Origin: CAVXAE01 sp044225565
Lineage (GTDB): Bacteria; Pseudomonadota; Gammaproteobacteria; Steroidobacterales; Steroidobacteraceae
Direction of reading: 5' to 3'
NCBI GenBank assembly: GCA_044225565.1
Contig: JBGAIL010000069.1
Location: 1-22,123, forward strand
Length of the DNA: 22,123 nucleotides
In this document: in pieces, positions 21,847 through 22,123 of the stretch
How the letters are laid out: the number at the start of each line of letters is the position of its first letter
Numbering within the stretch: position 1 is the first letter of the stretch
The notes under the pieces: model-generated
What the model was told of the DNA's origin: nothing
Database searches by the model: none
Seen by the model: the letters and a program-made list of their open reading frames with translations, nothing else
Translations under genes and position numbers: made by a program

Positions 21847-22123
21847 TCAGCGCTCTGCGGGAATGGGCAGGATCGGTCGCGAGCAACGGAGCGCATCGTG
21901 CTCGAACAGCGGAGGATTCAGCAGCCTGTACCGTGTTACAGCGAGGCTGAGCGTGGAAGGGTGCCGGTACAGGAGCCGGGCCACTTGCGTGAGGGATGCC
22001 ACGCCTCTCTCCACTGCGTGCCAGGTGATCATTGCCCGGGCCAGGCTGGCGCGCCGCGTGCTCGAGCGCGAGAAGATCTCGGCGCGTTCGATGTCCAGCA
22101 CATGCACGACTGCAGCCACGATG
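21847..22123 (-). CDS. C-terminal part of a RAYT/Y1-type (HUH) transposase-like protein
   Basis: The frame is open to the right edge, so the gene starts outside the window. The visible ~90 residues carry a DnaA-C-like helix-turn-helix: SRSSTRRASLARAMITWHAV, then SLTQVARLLYRHPSTLSLAVTRY. This helix-turn-helix is what I would expect after the Y1 HUH nuclease domain in some REP-associated tyrosine transposases and related single-copy transposases of Proteobacteria. The catalytic HUH and tyrosine parts are not in the window, so the call rests on the tail alone; another HTH protein of the DnaA-C/Trp-repressor type is the alternative. GACCCG (21813-21818) and CGGGTC (21839-21844) form an inverted repeat just downstream of its stop. 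In the RAYT family such proteins are domesticated and act on palindromic REP sequences. Confidence 0.5.
   Translation of the reverse strand, partial: IVAAVVHVLDIERAEIFSRSSTRRASLARAMITWHAVERGVASLTQVARLLYRHPSTLSLAVTRYRLLNPPLFEHDALRCSRPILPIPAER

Overview
The window comes from a GC-rich proteobacterium. The FecI/FecR/STN-receptor module, the Tat-exported and Sec-exported enzymes and a RAYT-like transposase tail suggest a gammaproteobacterium of the Steroidobacter/Lysobacter kind, but that placement is inference. The sequence is a draft scaffold. A run of seven N (5829-5835) is flanked by two identical 43-bp copies, so it is an unmerged contig overlap inside a gene. One other gene (FecR) is frameshifted.

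Left part (1-10682): the 3' end of a CocE/NonD hydrolase is followed by an ECF sigma factor, its FecR-type anti-sigma and a TonB-dependent receptor with an N-terminal STN signalling domain. A shared GGTATACGA...CTCTTAA element lies in front of both the sigma gene and the receptor gene, as expected of promoters read by this sigma factor. The receptor is followed by a secreted subclass-B3-like metallo-beta-lactamase fold enzyme and a secreted Xaa-Pro aminopeptidase. Next comes a 50-codon gene (7997-8149) with a very strong ribosome binding site. Its N-terminal half carries the LG-x5-T-[KR]-G leader signature of proteobacterial (astexin/benenodin-type) lasso peptide precursors. Convergent to it and overlapping its end is a secreted S9 (prolyl-oligopeptidase) peptidase, the fold used by lasso-peptide isopeptidases. 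Sigma/anti-sigma, TonB receptor, isopeptidase-like S9 enzyme and lasso-type precursor together are the known surroundings of proteobacterial lasso peptides. No lasso maturation enzymes (B, C) are in the window, and the core has no acidic residue at ring positions 7-9. This is the best candidate for an undescribed system.

Right part (10731-20632): three rightward transcription units seem to form one regulon. They are (A) an APC-type permease, an M19-like dipeptidase and a winged-helix/TPR regulator; (B) an OsmC-like protein, a second CocE/NonD hydrolase and a second, paralogous winged-helix/TPR regulator; and (C) a Gfo/Idh oxidoreductase. Each is preceded by the same composite site, CTTAC-N7-GGATGC-N2/3-CTTACCGG, which I do not recognise from the literature. 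The recognition helices of the two regulators are almost identical, so they probably read the same sites and control their own operons. Upstream of unit B lies a striking 80-bp near-palindrome made of six alternating GATyGTC half-sites.

Right end (20645-22123): a convergent, Tat-exported HisC-like aminotransferase, then the 3' end of a probable RAYT/Y1-type transposase read leftwards off the window edge. The gene content (peptidases, acylase/esterase-type hydrolases, permease, dipeptidase, aminotransferase, oxidoreductase) points to uptake and breakdown of peptides or unusual amino-acid conjugates. I see no rRNA, tRNA, CRISPR or complete insertion sequence.
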